DNA of 52,251 nt from Candidatus Desulfovibrio intestinipullorum (GTDB taxonomy: Bacteria > Desulfobacterota > Desulfovibrionia > Desulfovibrionales > Desulfovibrionaceae), in assembly GCA_019113165.1 (NCBI GenBank), contig DXHV01000078.1, positions 1-52,251 on the forward strand, written 5' to 3'. Both the position numbers and the translations under genes were made by a program. The first letter of the stretch is position 1; each line of letters begins with the position of its first letter. Below are positions 44,291-52,251 of the stretch, in pieces. The notes below the pieces were generated by a model. The model had not been told where the DNA came from and searched no databases. It worked only from the letters and a program-made list of their open reading frames with translations.

Positions 44291-47200
44291 CTAGCTGTTC
44301 GTGTCCGTGTTTGTGCCAGTGCCTGTATCCGAACAGAGGTCCAGCAGGGAGCCTGGCCGGGGGCGCGGGGCCTGGTCTTTTGCCTGTTGTGCGGCCGTCT
44401 TCCGGGCCTTGCCCCGGGTCTGGGCCTGGACCTGTGTCGTTCCTTGTGCCTGTTCCTGTTCGCGCATGCTGCGGGCACCCTGGGCGGCAAGGCCGGAGAT
44501 GCGGGCAATGAGACCCGGCACCTCGTCCTCGTCCAGCAGCACGCCAGGCGCCGCGTCACCCGTGACACGACCTGTCAGGGTGGGACTTGATCCGTCGTGC
44601 AGGACCAGGTGCAGCTTGCGGCTGCGCAGATAGACAATGCAGCCCATGGGTCTGGGGCTTGCCTTGTCGCCGGCAGCCACCAGGGTGCGCAGATAGGCCA
44701 GCACCTGGGCATGGTAGTCGCTTAAAAAAGGTTCCTCGCACAGGCCGTGCTTGTACTCCACCACCAGAGGGCCTGTGAGGTGGTTCTCCGCATGGGGGCG
44801 CACCAGCAAATCCGTGCGCAGCATGCGGCCCCGCGAGGTGCAGATGGACTGCTCGGGCAGGCCGTGATCCAGCCAGTGGCAGCGCTCGTCCAGAGCCGCA
44901 AACCAGGCAAGTTCCTCCCTGGCCCTGTCCGCAAAGGCCCCTTCCTCAAGCCAGGGGGAGGCCTGGAGGCGATCCTGCAGGACCTGCTCGCGGGCCCTGG
45001 CAAAGGCCCCGGCATCCTTGCGCAGGCCGGCAGGAAGTCTGGCCAGTTCCTCAAGGCAGGCATGCACAAGAATGCCTTCTTCCCTGGCACGATCCCTCGG
45101 GTGGCTCTCGTCCTGATAGTCAAAGTGCAGGCGCAGCCTGGGCATCCAGTCCATGGGCCGCCAGTCGGCGCTGGCCGCAAGGGGACTGCGGCCCGTGCCG
45201 TCCCAGAGCCTGGGCACTCCGGCCTGCGCGTCTGGCCGTCCGGCCTCGCTGGCGGACGCTTGGGCCAGTTCATGTCGCTGATGCTGCCCGGGATCCGGCA
45301 CCTGGTCTGGTCCCTGCTCCTGCTGTTCGGGCTGTTCCGTCAGGGCCGTCAGGTCTGCGTCCAGCTCCTGCTGCAATTGAGCCCAGGGCACAGGGGCGGG
45401 GATGGCGTCGCCGGCCTTCTCCAGCAGGCAGTGAAGGAGCTTGCCGTCGCCCTGGGGTTTGGCGGACACAAGGACGTAGAGCGCTTCCTCGGCCCTGGTA
45501 AAGGCCACGTAGAAGCGGTTGACCGCCTCGAAGGCGTCCTTGAGGCGCCGGGCCGTCCAGGAGGGAAAGACCTTTATGTGGGGGCAGAGGGCGCGCAGGG
45601 GCGCGGAGCCGTCTTCGGGGTAGTATTCCACCACTTCCAGGTCAAAGAAGCTGCGGGAACGGGCGCTCGTCCAGGGCACGATCACAATGGGCGCCTGCAG
45701 GCCCTTGGCCTTGTGGGTGGTCATGATGCGCACGGCGTCCATGCCCTCGGGCATGGGCACCTTTTCCTCGTGGCCGTACTCGGCCCAGTAGTCCAGAAAG
45801 TCGCCCACAGAGCGGATGCCGCGCTGCCTGGAGGTGTGCAGGATCTCCAGAAAGCGGCGCACAAAGGGCCGGGCCTCGGGGAAGCGTGCGTCCACGTCCT
45901 CGCGATCGTACCACTCGGCCACCAGATCGTAGGGCGTGATGCTGCCGCAGGCATCCATCAGGGGCACAAAGAGGGTGTTCCAGGCCTGCGGATAGGCCTC
46001 GCTCCAGGCCTGGGCCAGGGTGCGCACGGGGCCCAGGCGGTTTTGGGCCCTGTGGTCTGCGCCGGCCCCGGACGTTTCGTCGCCAGCCGTGTCCTCTGCC
46101 GCGTCATCAGGATCGGCATCGGCGTCGGGATCATCGTCCGGATCGTAGTTTTCCACATCCAGGGCATGGCGCACCCGGCGCTCGCGGGAGAGGGCAAGCA
46201 GGCTCTCGTCCAGCAGGAAGCGCTCGGCCGCAAAGGGCCGGTCGGCCGGGTCGCGGTTCATGATGCTGCCGCTGGCCACGGTCCAGAAGGCAATGTCGTC
46301 TTCCGGCGCCCGCAAAAAGGTCAGCAGGGCAATGCTCTGCACAATGAGCGGGTGATCGCTGAGGAGCAGGCTGTTTTCCGTGATCACGGGAATGCCCTGC
46401 TGGCTCAAATAACGGGCCAGGGCCAGGGCCTGCCTGTTGGTGCGCACCAGCACCAGAAGGTCCGACCAGGGGTGGGTGGCATGGGCGGTCAGGCAGAGCC
46501 TGTGCACGGCCGTGCACTGCTCGTCTGCGGAAAGGGCGTCGTCTGCCTCGCCCTCTGTGCCTGCCGCCGCTTCCTGCTGCCCGTCCTGATCGCACTGTCC
46601 GTCTGCTCCGTCTCCACCAAAGAGCACCAGGCGGACGGAGCCGCCGTCCCTGGTCCTGGGCGAGGGGATCTGGGCTGCGCCGGCATAGGCCTCGGCCATC
46701 TTGCCGGCCATGTAGTCGATGAGGGGGGTGTCGGGATCGTCGGCGTCCTCGCAGTAGGCGGGCACCTGCCTGCAGGTGGCCTCGAGGTTGAGGTCGGGAC
46801 TGGCCGTCTCGAGCACTGCCCGGCACAGATCCCTGTCGTCCAGGGGCGCAAAGAGGGCATTGTTGAACTCGATGATTTCCTTTCTCGAGCGCCAGTTGGC
46901 AGCAAGGGTCTCGCGCCGCACGCCAGAGTTCAGCATGCAGGTGAGGGAGGCATCGCGGCTGATGTCGTCAAAGAGCTGGGAGTCGCCGCCCCGGAAGCCG
47001 TAGATGGCCTGCTTCACGTCGCCCACCCAGGAAAAGGAGCCGCCCCTGGCCAGGGCCTCGGCCACCAGGGGTTTCAGGGCCGCCCAGTGATCGCGGCTTG
47101 TGTCCTGGAACTCGTCCACCAGAAAGTGGCTGATGCGCGTGCCCATGCGGCACAGGGCCTCGGCCACGCCGTACTCGCCGCTCAGGATGCGCTCCACCAT

Positions 47201-48334
47201 GATGGGAATGCGGTCGTTGGGCACAAGGCCCTCGGCCTGCTGATTGCGCTCGTAGCGCTCGAAGATGAGCCTGGCCAGTTCGAGCAGGGGCTGGCAGATG
47301 CGGCTCTGCCTGTAGAGGGCCTCCACGGCCAGAAATTCCCGCACCTCGTGCACAAGTGTTGCATAGGTCTCGTGCACGTGCTCGGGCGCAGGACCGCTCT
47401 TGCTTGTGACAGGCAGGCTGTCCTTTCTGAAGTAGGCCGAATCGAAGCATTTCTTGGAGAGGCGCAGCTTCGCATAGTCGGCCAGGGTGGCTGCTTCAAA
47501 GGGCATGCCAAGGCCTGTGGCGTATTCCTGGCAGGCCTTTTCAAAGGCCGTGAGGCATTTCTTGTGAAAGGTGATGGCTGCGCCTTCCGGGGCCGTGCCG
47601 TTGGCCGCAAGGAGAACCTGCATGGACTCAAGAATGCCTTTGCGAAGCCCTGGCAGCAGGCCCTGGCCCTCGCTCGTCTGAAAGGTCTCTTCAGGAGTGA
47701 GGTTGCTGAGCCGTTCCGTGAAGAGCAGGGGCATGAGCCGTGTCAGCTTGCCCGTGATGACGTGGGCAGCCTGAAAGGTGTTGCGCTCGTCGTAGATGGC
47801 GGCCATCTCGCAGATGCGGGCAATGAGGGCGCGCAAGTGCCGGTCGCCCTGCCAGGCCTCGTTGGTCACGGCCTCCCAGCAGGGCCTGAGGATCTCGTCC
47901 GTGGTAAAGACCGGCGTGAAGTCCGGGGGCAGGTTCTCGGTCAGGGCGGACATGCGCACGATGAGATTGAGCAGGCTGTCAATGGTGGAGATGTTGAGGC
48001 TTGCCTTGTCGTGCATGATGCGCTCAAGCCACTCCCTGGCCTGGGTCTGGCTGAGAAAGGGCGCCGACGAATCCGCAGGATCAGCGCTCAGGGCCCGTTC
48101 CTTGAGTACCCTGAGCACGCGGTCCTGCATCTCCGAGGCCGCGGCATTGGTGAAGGTAATGGCCATGACGCTGCGCCAGTCTTCCTCAGGCCCTGCGAGG
48201 GAGCAGGCCTGGGCACGCCGGCCCTGGCTTTGGCAGCCTGCCAGGTGCTTCAGAAACTCCCGGGTCAGGGTATAGGTCTTGCCCGACCCGGCAGAGGCCT
48301 TGATCTGTGTCATTTGCGGCTGAATGTCTGGCAT
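44291..48334 (-). CDS. addA: AddA/RecB-like UvrD-type helicase-nuclease
   Basis: The 1347-residue SF1A helicase carries Walker A IKASAGSGKTYTLT (11-24), motif Ia AITFTNAAASEMQDR, Walker B LVDEFQDTSRDHW, motif III VGDVKQAIYGFRGGD and motif V MTTHKAKGLQAPIVIVPW. A C-terminal PD-(D/E)XK nuclease has the active-site pair in RTDLLVRP and LVVEYKHG. Two low-complexity inserts are seen, one acidic (DDDPDADADPDDAAED) and one Gln/Pro/Asp-rich before the nuclease. The ATG at 48334 follows GAGGAT. Together with addB it forms the recombination exonuclease, an alternative to RecBCD. Whether it recognises a Chi site is not visible. Confidence 0.9.
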   Translation of the reverse strand: MPDIQPQMTQIKASAGSGKTYTLTREFLKHLAGCQSQGRRAQACSLAGPEEDWRSVMAITFTNAAASEMQDRVLRVLKERALSADPADSSAPFLSQTQAREWLERIMHDKASLNISTIDSLLNLIVRMSALTENLPPDFTPVFTTDEILRPCWEAVTNEAWQGDRHLRALIARICEMAAIYDERNTFQAAHVITGKLTRLMPLLFTERLSNLTPEETFQTSEGQGLLPGLRKGILESMQVLLAANGTAPEGAAITFHKKCLTAFEKACQEYATGLGMPFEAATLADYAKLRLSKKCFDSAYFRKDSLPVTSKSGPAPEHVHETYATLVHEVREFLAVEALYRQSRICQPLLELARLIFERYERNQQAEGLVPNDRIPIMVERILSGEYGVAEALCRMGTRISHFLVDEFQDTSRDHWAALKPLVAEALARGGSFSWVGDVKQAIYGFRGGDSQLFDDISRDASLTCMLNSGVRRETLAANWRSRKEIIEFNNALFAPLDDRDLCRAVLETASPDLNLEATCRQVPAYCEDADDPDTPLIDYMAGKMAEAYAGAAQIPSPRTRDGGSVRLVLFGGDGADGQCDQDGQQEAAAGTEGEADDALSADEQCTAVHRLCLTAHATHPWSDLLVLVRTNRQALALARYLSQQGIPVITENSLLLSDHPLIVQSIALLTFLRAPEDDIAFWTVASGSIMNRDPADRPFAAERFLLDESLLALSRERRVRHALDVENYDPDDDPDADADPDDAAEDTAGDETSGAGADHRAQNRLGPVRTLAQAWSEAYPQAWNTLFVPLMDACGSITPYDLVAEWYDREDVDARFPEARPFVRRFLEILHTSRQRGIRSVGDFLDYWAEYGHEEKVPMPEGMDAVRIMTTHKAKGLQAPIVIVPWTSARSRSFFDLEVVEYYPEDGSAPLRALCPHIKVFPSWTARRLKDAFEAVNRFYVAFTRAEEALYVLVSAKPQGDGKLLHCLLEKAGDAIPAPVPWAQLQQELDADLTALTEQPEQQEQGPDQVPDPGQHQRHELAQASASEAGRPDAQAGVPRLWDGTGRSPLAASADWRPMDWMPRLRLHFDYQDESHPRDRAREEGILVHACLEELARLPAGLRKDAGAFARAREQVLQDRLQASPWLEEGAFADRAREELAWFAALDERCHWLDHGLPEQSICTSRGRMLRTDLLVRPHAENHLTGPLVVEYKHGLCEEPFLSDYHAQVLAYLRTLVAAGDKASPRPMGCIVYLRSRKLHLVLHDGSSPTLTGRVTGDAAPGVLLDEDEVPGLIARISGLAAQGARSMREQEQAQGTTQVQAQTRGKARKTAAQQAKDQAPRPRPGSLLDLCSDTGTGTNTDTNS

Positions 48335-48738
48335 GGCGTGATCCTCGGCAATGGTGAGAGGCGAAGATGGGGAGACGTCCGAAAAAGACGGGAGAAGACG
48401 AGAGAAGACGGGGGCCGTCAGGGCTGGGGATGCGTGCTCTGTCTGCCCTGAGTGCTCTGGTGATCTGAGTGGATGCCTGGCAGGAGAGGGAACAGGCAGG
48501 GCAGGGACTGAAGCCTGCGGGGCCCTTCGGACAAAAGGCACCTGCCTTTGTCTGCTCTGTCTGTCTTCTTATGCACCAGGGCCCGCAGCGCGGCAAGATG
48601 CCAAAGCACTTTCCGGGCCCTGCATACGGCAATGTCCCGGCAGCAGGGGCTGCGGCCGGGACATTGCAGGGAAAAGAAGCGGGATCGCTTTGAAAAAGGG
48701 CTTGAAAAAGGGCTCGGGGCGAAGAGCGGAAGAGCGCG
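48335..48738. other. Spacer between pfk and addA
   Basis: About 400 bp with no recognised gene. It contains the addA promoter region and a perfect 12-bp hairpin (48630-48641 with 48655-48666), flanked by CCCTG/CAGGG, about 75 bp past pfk. Confidence 0.45.
48630..48666 (-). terminator. Likely terminator of pfk
   Basis: CAATGTCCCGGC (48630-48641) pairs with GCCGGGACATTG (48655-48666), with a short extension CCCTG/CAGGG on the outside. It is downstream of pfk on the minus strand. No T-run. Confidence 0.5.
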
Positions 48739-50061
48739 CTATTCTTCGGGCTGCATGCCCCTGAGGTCGCCCTGACCGGTGGATTCGAGCACGGCGCGCC
48801 ACAGGTCCGAGGAGATGTTCATGTGGCGGCGCTCCTTGGTCACCAGATCAAAGGGCATGTGGATGTAGCGGCTCTGCACCTTGGCAATGACCATGCCGGT
48901 GCGGCCGGCCATGGCGGCGTGCACGGCGTACTGGCCCAGGAAGCCGCAGTAGACCTTGTCGTTGGCGCCGGCAGGCACGGAGCGGATGATGTAGCTCGGG
49001 TCGATGTACTTGATGGCGGGCCGTATATCGCTGTGGACAAAGTGCTCCTTGATGCGCTTGCACAGATAGGTGCCGATGTCGCCCAGGATCTTGTTGCCCG
49101 AAAGATCCGTGCCTCTGCCCCTGGTTTCCTCCGCAATGAGGTGCTGGCCTGCGCCCTCGGCCACCACGATGACCGCATGGCCGCGGGTTCTCAGGCGCGC
49201 TTCCAGGGCAGGCAGAAGACCGCCTTCGCCTTCCAGGCAGAAGGGGGCCTCGGGGATGAGCACGTAGTTGACTTCCTTCATGGCCAGGGTGGCACGGGCG
49301 GCAATGAAACCGGATTCCCTGCCCATGACCTTCACGATGCCAATGCCATAGGGCGCGCCCAGGGCCTCGGTGTGGGCGCATTCAATGGCCTCTGTGGCCT
49401 TGGAGACGGCGGTCTCGAAGCCGAAGGACTGGGGGATGAAGCTGATGTCGTTGTCAATGGTCTTGGGAATGCCCACCACCGCAATCTTGAGACCGCGGCG
49501 GGTCACTTCCTCGTAGATGGACTTGCCGGCGCGCATGGTGCCGTCACCGCCGATGATGAAGAGCATGCATACATTGCTGCGCTCCAGGGTATCCACGATT
49601 TCCGCAGGATCCTGGGGGCCGCGGGAGGCGCCCAGGGTGGTGCCGCCAAAGAGGTGGATGTCGCGCACCTTGTCGGGGGTGAGTTCCACAAAGCGGTAGC
49701 GGTAGGAGGGAATGAAGCCCTCCAGGCCAAAGGGCACCCCCAGGATGCCGGCCATCTGGTAGCCGTGGTAGCCTTCCATGACAATGGCGCGGATTACGTC
49801 GTTGAGGCCCGGGCACAGGCCGCCGCAGGTGACCACGGCCGCCTTGGCGCGGAAGGGATCAAAATAGATTTCCCTGCGCGGACCGGCGGTCTCGAAGCCC
49901 AGCATGAAGGGTTCTGTGGCCAGGGGGGTCAGCTCGTCGTCCACAATGATGGGGGTCTGCCTGTCCCCTGCCCAGCTTCTGTAGGAGAGCGGGGATTGTA
50001 TCTTGCAGGGACCAAGAGTCGGTATGGTCGAATCGATGTTCAGAAGATTTTCGCTTGTCAT
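48739..50061 (-). CDS. pfkA: 6-phosphofructokinase, plant-like group
   Basis: This enzyme phosphorylates fructose-6-phosphate in glycolysis, opposing the fbp product encoded near 19 kb. The nucleotide/PPi site reads IIGGDGTMRAGKSIYEE, and the catalytic loop reads GIPKTIDNDISFIPQSFGF. Both are in family order, with VKVMGRESGFIA and EGAGQHLIAEE following. GGDG (not GGDD) favours ATP, while PKTIDND is shared with PPi enzymes; the combination is typical of the 440-residue plant-like ATP enzymes. The ATG at 50061 is chosen on length and homology; AAGGTG lies about 11 bases upstream. It is transcribed alone. Confidence 0.92.
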   Translation of the reverse strand: MTSENLLNIDSTIPTLGPCKIQSPLSYRSWAGDRQTPIIVDDELTPLATEPFMLGFETAGPRREIYFDPFRAKAAVVTCGGLCPGLNDVIRAIVMEGYHGYQMAGILGVPFGLEGFIPSYRYRFVELTPDKVRDIHLFGGTTLGASRGPQDPAEIVDTLERSNVCMLFIIGGDGTMRAGKSIYEEVTRRGLKIAVVGIPKTIDNDISFIPQSFGFETAVSKATEAIECAHTEALGAPYGIGIVKVMGRESGFIAARATLAMKEVNYVLIPEAPFCLEGEGGLLPALEARLRTRGHAVIVVAEGAGQHLIAEETRGRGTDLSGNKILGDIGTYLCKRIKEHFVHSDIRPAIKYIDPSYIIRSVPAGANDKVYCGFLGQYAVHAAMAGRTGMVIAKVQSRYIHMPFDLVTKERRHMNISSDLWRAVLESTGQGDLRGMQPEE

Positions 50062-50808
50062 GAGGGCTGCACCTTGGACGTTGGAAAAGAAGCGGGACTT
50101 GGGGAAGGTCGGGGGCGGCAGGGGAAGGGCCCCGGACGGCAGTCCCCCTGTTGTCCGCAGTGGCGGGCGTACGCCTGGCGCGCAGGCTGAAAGCTGTGCA
50201 GGGCAGGGCGGAGCAATGCGGATTATGGAAAAGCAATGCCTCGGCGGACAGGAGGGGATGCCGGCGCATTGTGCGTCAAAAGGGAAAAGATGGCAAATCT
50301 CTGCGCCTGACAGCGCGGGCTGCGCCCCTGGGGGCAACTCTTGCGAAAAGGGCGAAAAAGAGACGCAATGCACGGCAGTTGAAAGGAAGAGGTCTGGGCG
50401 CGCAGGACGTGGGGCAGGCTTGCTGTCACAAGGCTGTCATGCCGGGGATGGGCCCCCTGGATCCTCCGCACTTCCCTGCCCGTCCCTGAAAAAGGAGCGC
50501 AGAAAGGCCCCGGGACAGGCCGTCTGCACGGCTGTCCCGGAGCCTGGAGGACTTCAGATGTGCGAGAAGCCTGGCACAGGGCCCTTGCGTCAGGTGAAAT
50601 CCTGGTGACAAATTGCTCAGGGAGGGCGGCCAGTCTGCCAGTACGGCAGGCCGCCGGGAGAGTACGGGGGCAGGAGAGTACGGGGCAGGACAGGGCGCAA
50701 AAAAGCGCCATGGGACGCATCGCTTTTTTGGAGCTGCCTCGTCATGGCGCCTTGATTTCCCCTCTCGTCAGGGGCGGGTGTTTTTGCAGACGTGGCCTGC
50801 CACGCGTT
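50062..50808. other. Spacer of about 750 bp with porin terminator and hairpins
   Basis: The spacer upstream of pfk and downstream of the porin shows no gene. It has a hairpin near 50509-50537 (CGGGACAG/CTGTCCCG with one bulge) and the porin terminator at 50699-50730. Confidence 0.45.
50699..50730 (-). terminator. Intrinsic terminator of the porin gene
   Basis: AAAAAAAGCG (50699-50708) pairs with CGCTTTTTT (50722-50730). On the minus strand the hairpin ends in a run of seven T residues. It lies 80 bp past the porin stop. Confidence 0.8.
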
Positions 50809-52080
50809 CTAGAAGCTGTAGGTGAAGAGCACGGAGAAGCGGTAGTTGTCCTTGTACTGTGTCTCCTCGGCACCGTGCCAGGTGTCGCCATCGGCGTCTA
50901 TGCGCACATAGGCGGCATCCAGGTTCACGACGAGGTTCTCGTAGATTTTGTACTCTGTGGTCAGGTTCACTTCCCAGGCCGTATCCGTGGTGGTCAGGTA
51001 GATCATGGGACCATCGGCCCGGGTGGGCCAGCTCATGCCGGTGCGTTCGGGCATGCGCGGATTGTTGGTGCCCCAGTAGTAGCAAAAGCGCAGGGTGTGC
51101 TTCAGATCCTCAAGGAAGGAGACGTCCCTCACTTCGCCAATGACGGCAGCTAGACCGCCGGGATTGCTGCCAAGGACCTTCCAGGCCGCCTCGTCGATGG
51201 GCGAGCCGCCAAAGCCCAGGGAGCTCACCATCCAGGGGGTATTGTACTGCGGCAGGCGCTCGGATCCGTTGTAGGGATTGCCGTCGTCGCCGGAGCCGTA
51301 CCAGCCAAGCAGGCCCAGGGTGCCCCAGTCCAGGCTGTAGTTGAGGCGGGCAGCCACGTACCAGCCGGAGCGCCGCAGATCCAGGGTGCGGCCCGTGTCC
51401 CCAAAGCCCGTGTAGTTGCGCACTTCGCCCATGCTGACCGATCCCCAGGCGCCCTCGAGGAAGAGCCTGAGATCGTCCACGGGCTCGTATTCCATGGTGG
51501 CGCCGGCCCAGAAGCCGTCGCCCCAGGCACGATCCACTCCTGGCAGCCAGGCATTCTGGAAGCCTGCATAGGTGCCGGAGCCCAGGACCGGCATGAGGCC
51601 GCCCCGCGGGGCCACGATGGCCGGCTCGTTGGTAATGGCAAGCCCGCTCAGGCTGTACTTGCCAATCAGGGCGTACATGGCCCAGGGGTTTACCTTGAAC
51701 TTCTCAAAGCGCATGGGCAGGCTCAGGGCAAAGACGTCCATGTTGTCCAGATGGCTTGTGCTGCGATCCGTGTAGAGGGTGCCGGAATTGTCATTGTAGG
51801 GTCTGGCCCAGAAGAAGGAGAGGTCGGCCGTCACATCGCCTGCATTGTAGAGGGGCGAAGTCACGGAAATGCCGCCCATGTCGTGGCAGAAGACGGCACT
51901 GAAGCCCGAGACGGCGCCAGGCAGCATGAGCGGCTGCAGGCCCATGCGCACCTTGATCTGCGTGTCCGGAATGGCCCAGTCCATGAAGGCATGGCGCACC
52001 TCCACAATCTGGCCGTCTGTGCCCAGGGCGCCACCCGTGGCCGCCTGGCCCCATTCCGTGCGGCCGAGCTCGAACTGCAC
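50809..52080 (-). CDS. Desulfovibrio-type outer membrane homotrimeric porin, main part (frameshifted N-terminally)
   Basis: This family forms a trimeric beta-barrel channel and is among the most abundant envelope proteins of Desulfovibrio. The 423-codon frame starts at VQFELGRTEWGQA and shows alternating beta-strands throughout, FFWARPYNDN, the KVRMGLQPLMLP block and a C-terminal strand ending in Phe (FSVLFTYSF), the signal read by BamA. The GTG at 52080 is in the middle of a conserved strand with no ribosome site, so it is not the true start. The preceding strand continues in another frame (see the next entry). A strong T-rich terminator lies downstream. Confidence 0.82.
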   Translation of the reverse strand: MQFELGRTEWGQAATGGALGTDGQIVEVRHAFMDWAIPDTQIKVRMGLQPLMLPGAVSGFSAVFCHDMGGISVTSPLYNAGDVTADLSFFWARPYNDNSGTLYTDRSTSHLDNMDVFALSLPMRFEKFKVNPWAMYALIGKYSLSGLAITNEPAIVAPRGGLMPVLGSGTYAGFQNAWLPGVDRAWGDGFWAGATMEYEPVDDLRLFLEGAWGSVSMGEVRNYTGFGDTGRTLDLRRSGWYVAARLNYSLDWGTLGLLGWYGSGDDGNPYNGSERLPQYNTPWMVSSLGFGGSPIDEAAWKVLGSNPGGLAAVIGEVRDVSFLEDLKHTLRFCYYWGTNNPRMPERTGMSWPTRADGPMIYLTTTDTAWEVNLTTEYKIYENLVVNLDAAYVRIDADGDTWHGAEETQYKDNYRFSVLFTYSF

Positions 52081-52082
52081 CG

Positions 52083-52251
52083 TGCCGAGAGGTTCTGGCT
52101 CGCTCTGGCATCCAGCTGTATGCGGAAGCGCTGCTGTGCGACAGCGGTCTGTGCCGAAAACAACCTTGTAAGATCGAGGCCATCACCAGATGTGCCGACA
52201 CTCACGAGCCCGATGCCCCTCAGGGCAGCGGGAACGGGGAAGAGGTCTGTC
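52083..52251 (-). pseudogene. Upstream part of the porin in a shifted frame, cut by the window edge
   Basis: Read on the minus strand this segment gives TAVAQQRFRIQLDARASQNLS, which is the porin family's strand before the GTVQFELG strand of the main frame. One missing base near 52083-52089 separates NLS from GTV. The signal peptide and first strands lie beyond the window. It is either a true frameshift mutation, a phase-variable site, or a sequencing/assembly error; there is no homopolymer at the joint to suggest slippage. Confidence 0.6.

Noticed and set aside
42193..44511. 772-codon plus-strand frame opposite addB
   Set aside because: Antisense shadow of a recognised gene with no family sequence.
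44747..48451. 1234-codon open frame on the plus strand
   Set aside because: It lies wholly opposite addA, whose helicase and nuclease motifs are clear. Long antisense frames are expected from strong G/C bias at third codon positions; no motifs or ribosome site.

Overview
The window looks like ordinary chromosome from a GC-rich sulfate-reducing delta-proteobacterium of the Desulfovibrionaceae. The grounds are the very high G/C bias at third codon positions, a Desulfovibrio-type outer-membrane homotrimeric porin, and a 930-residue DHH-CBS-tRNA nucleotidyltransferase fusion typical of that lineage. This is inferred from protein families; no rRNA or tRNA gene was seen. No phage, insertion sequence or multi-unit CRISPR array was found, but several decayed genes and repeat-rich spacers are present.

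Layout. 1-2.3 kb: an N-terminally truncated aldo/keto reductase beside two strong hairpins, a Dabb-domain remnant and a small DMT-like membrane protein. 2.6-6.5 kb (-): xerD translationally coupled to the DHH-CBS-CCA fusion. 7.2-8.1 kb (+): folK and a YHS-type membrane protein. 8.1-9.5 kb: a gene-free repeat region with two 152-bp tandem copies. 9.5-10.8 kb (-): an M23 peptidase. 11.1-25.1 kb (+): YbaK-type editing protein, pcm, mrp, pgsA-ftsB-TPR, a proline-rich lipoprotein, fbp-tsaD, trxA-trxB-bamD, and a cation-efflux protein with an enlarged cytoplasmic part. 25.2-28.1 kb: an ImmA/IrrE pseudogene, an iron-sulfur flavoprotein-like reductase, a small membrane protein and engB. 28.7-33.5 kb (+): efp, ftsK and lolA. 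33.6-36.9 kb (-): a macrodomain gene followed by two tandem class M (SirTM-like) sirtuins. 37.4-40.1 kb: a small Rpn-tail-like gene, a flavin oxidoreductase and an HD-domain protein. 41-50 kb (-): addA-addB and 6-phosphofructokinase. 50.8-52.25 kb (-): a frameshifted porin running off the edge.

Most of the window is housekeeping: envelope assembly (bamD, lolA, M23, pgsA), division and chromosome handling (ftsB, ftsK, xerD, addAB), translation quality (tsaD, efp, cca, YbaK-type), redox (trxAB) and hexose phosphate metabolism (fbp, pfk). The most interesting unit is the macrodomain plus duplicated SirTM-like genes. In firmicutes and fungi these families form a reversible protein ADP-ribosylation switch tied to lipoylated GcvH-L. 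Here the sirtuin is duplicated and diverged, and no GcvH-L or lipoate ligase gene lies nearby. A second theme is that many unrelated housekeeping proteins carry long low-complexity G/Q/A/P/D-rich linkers or tails.
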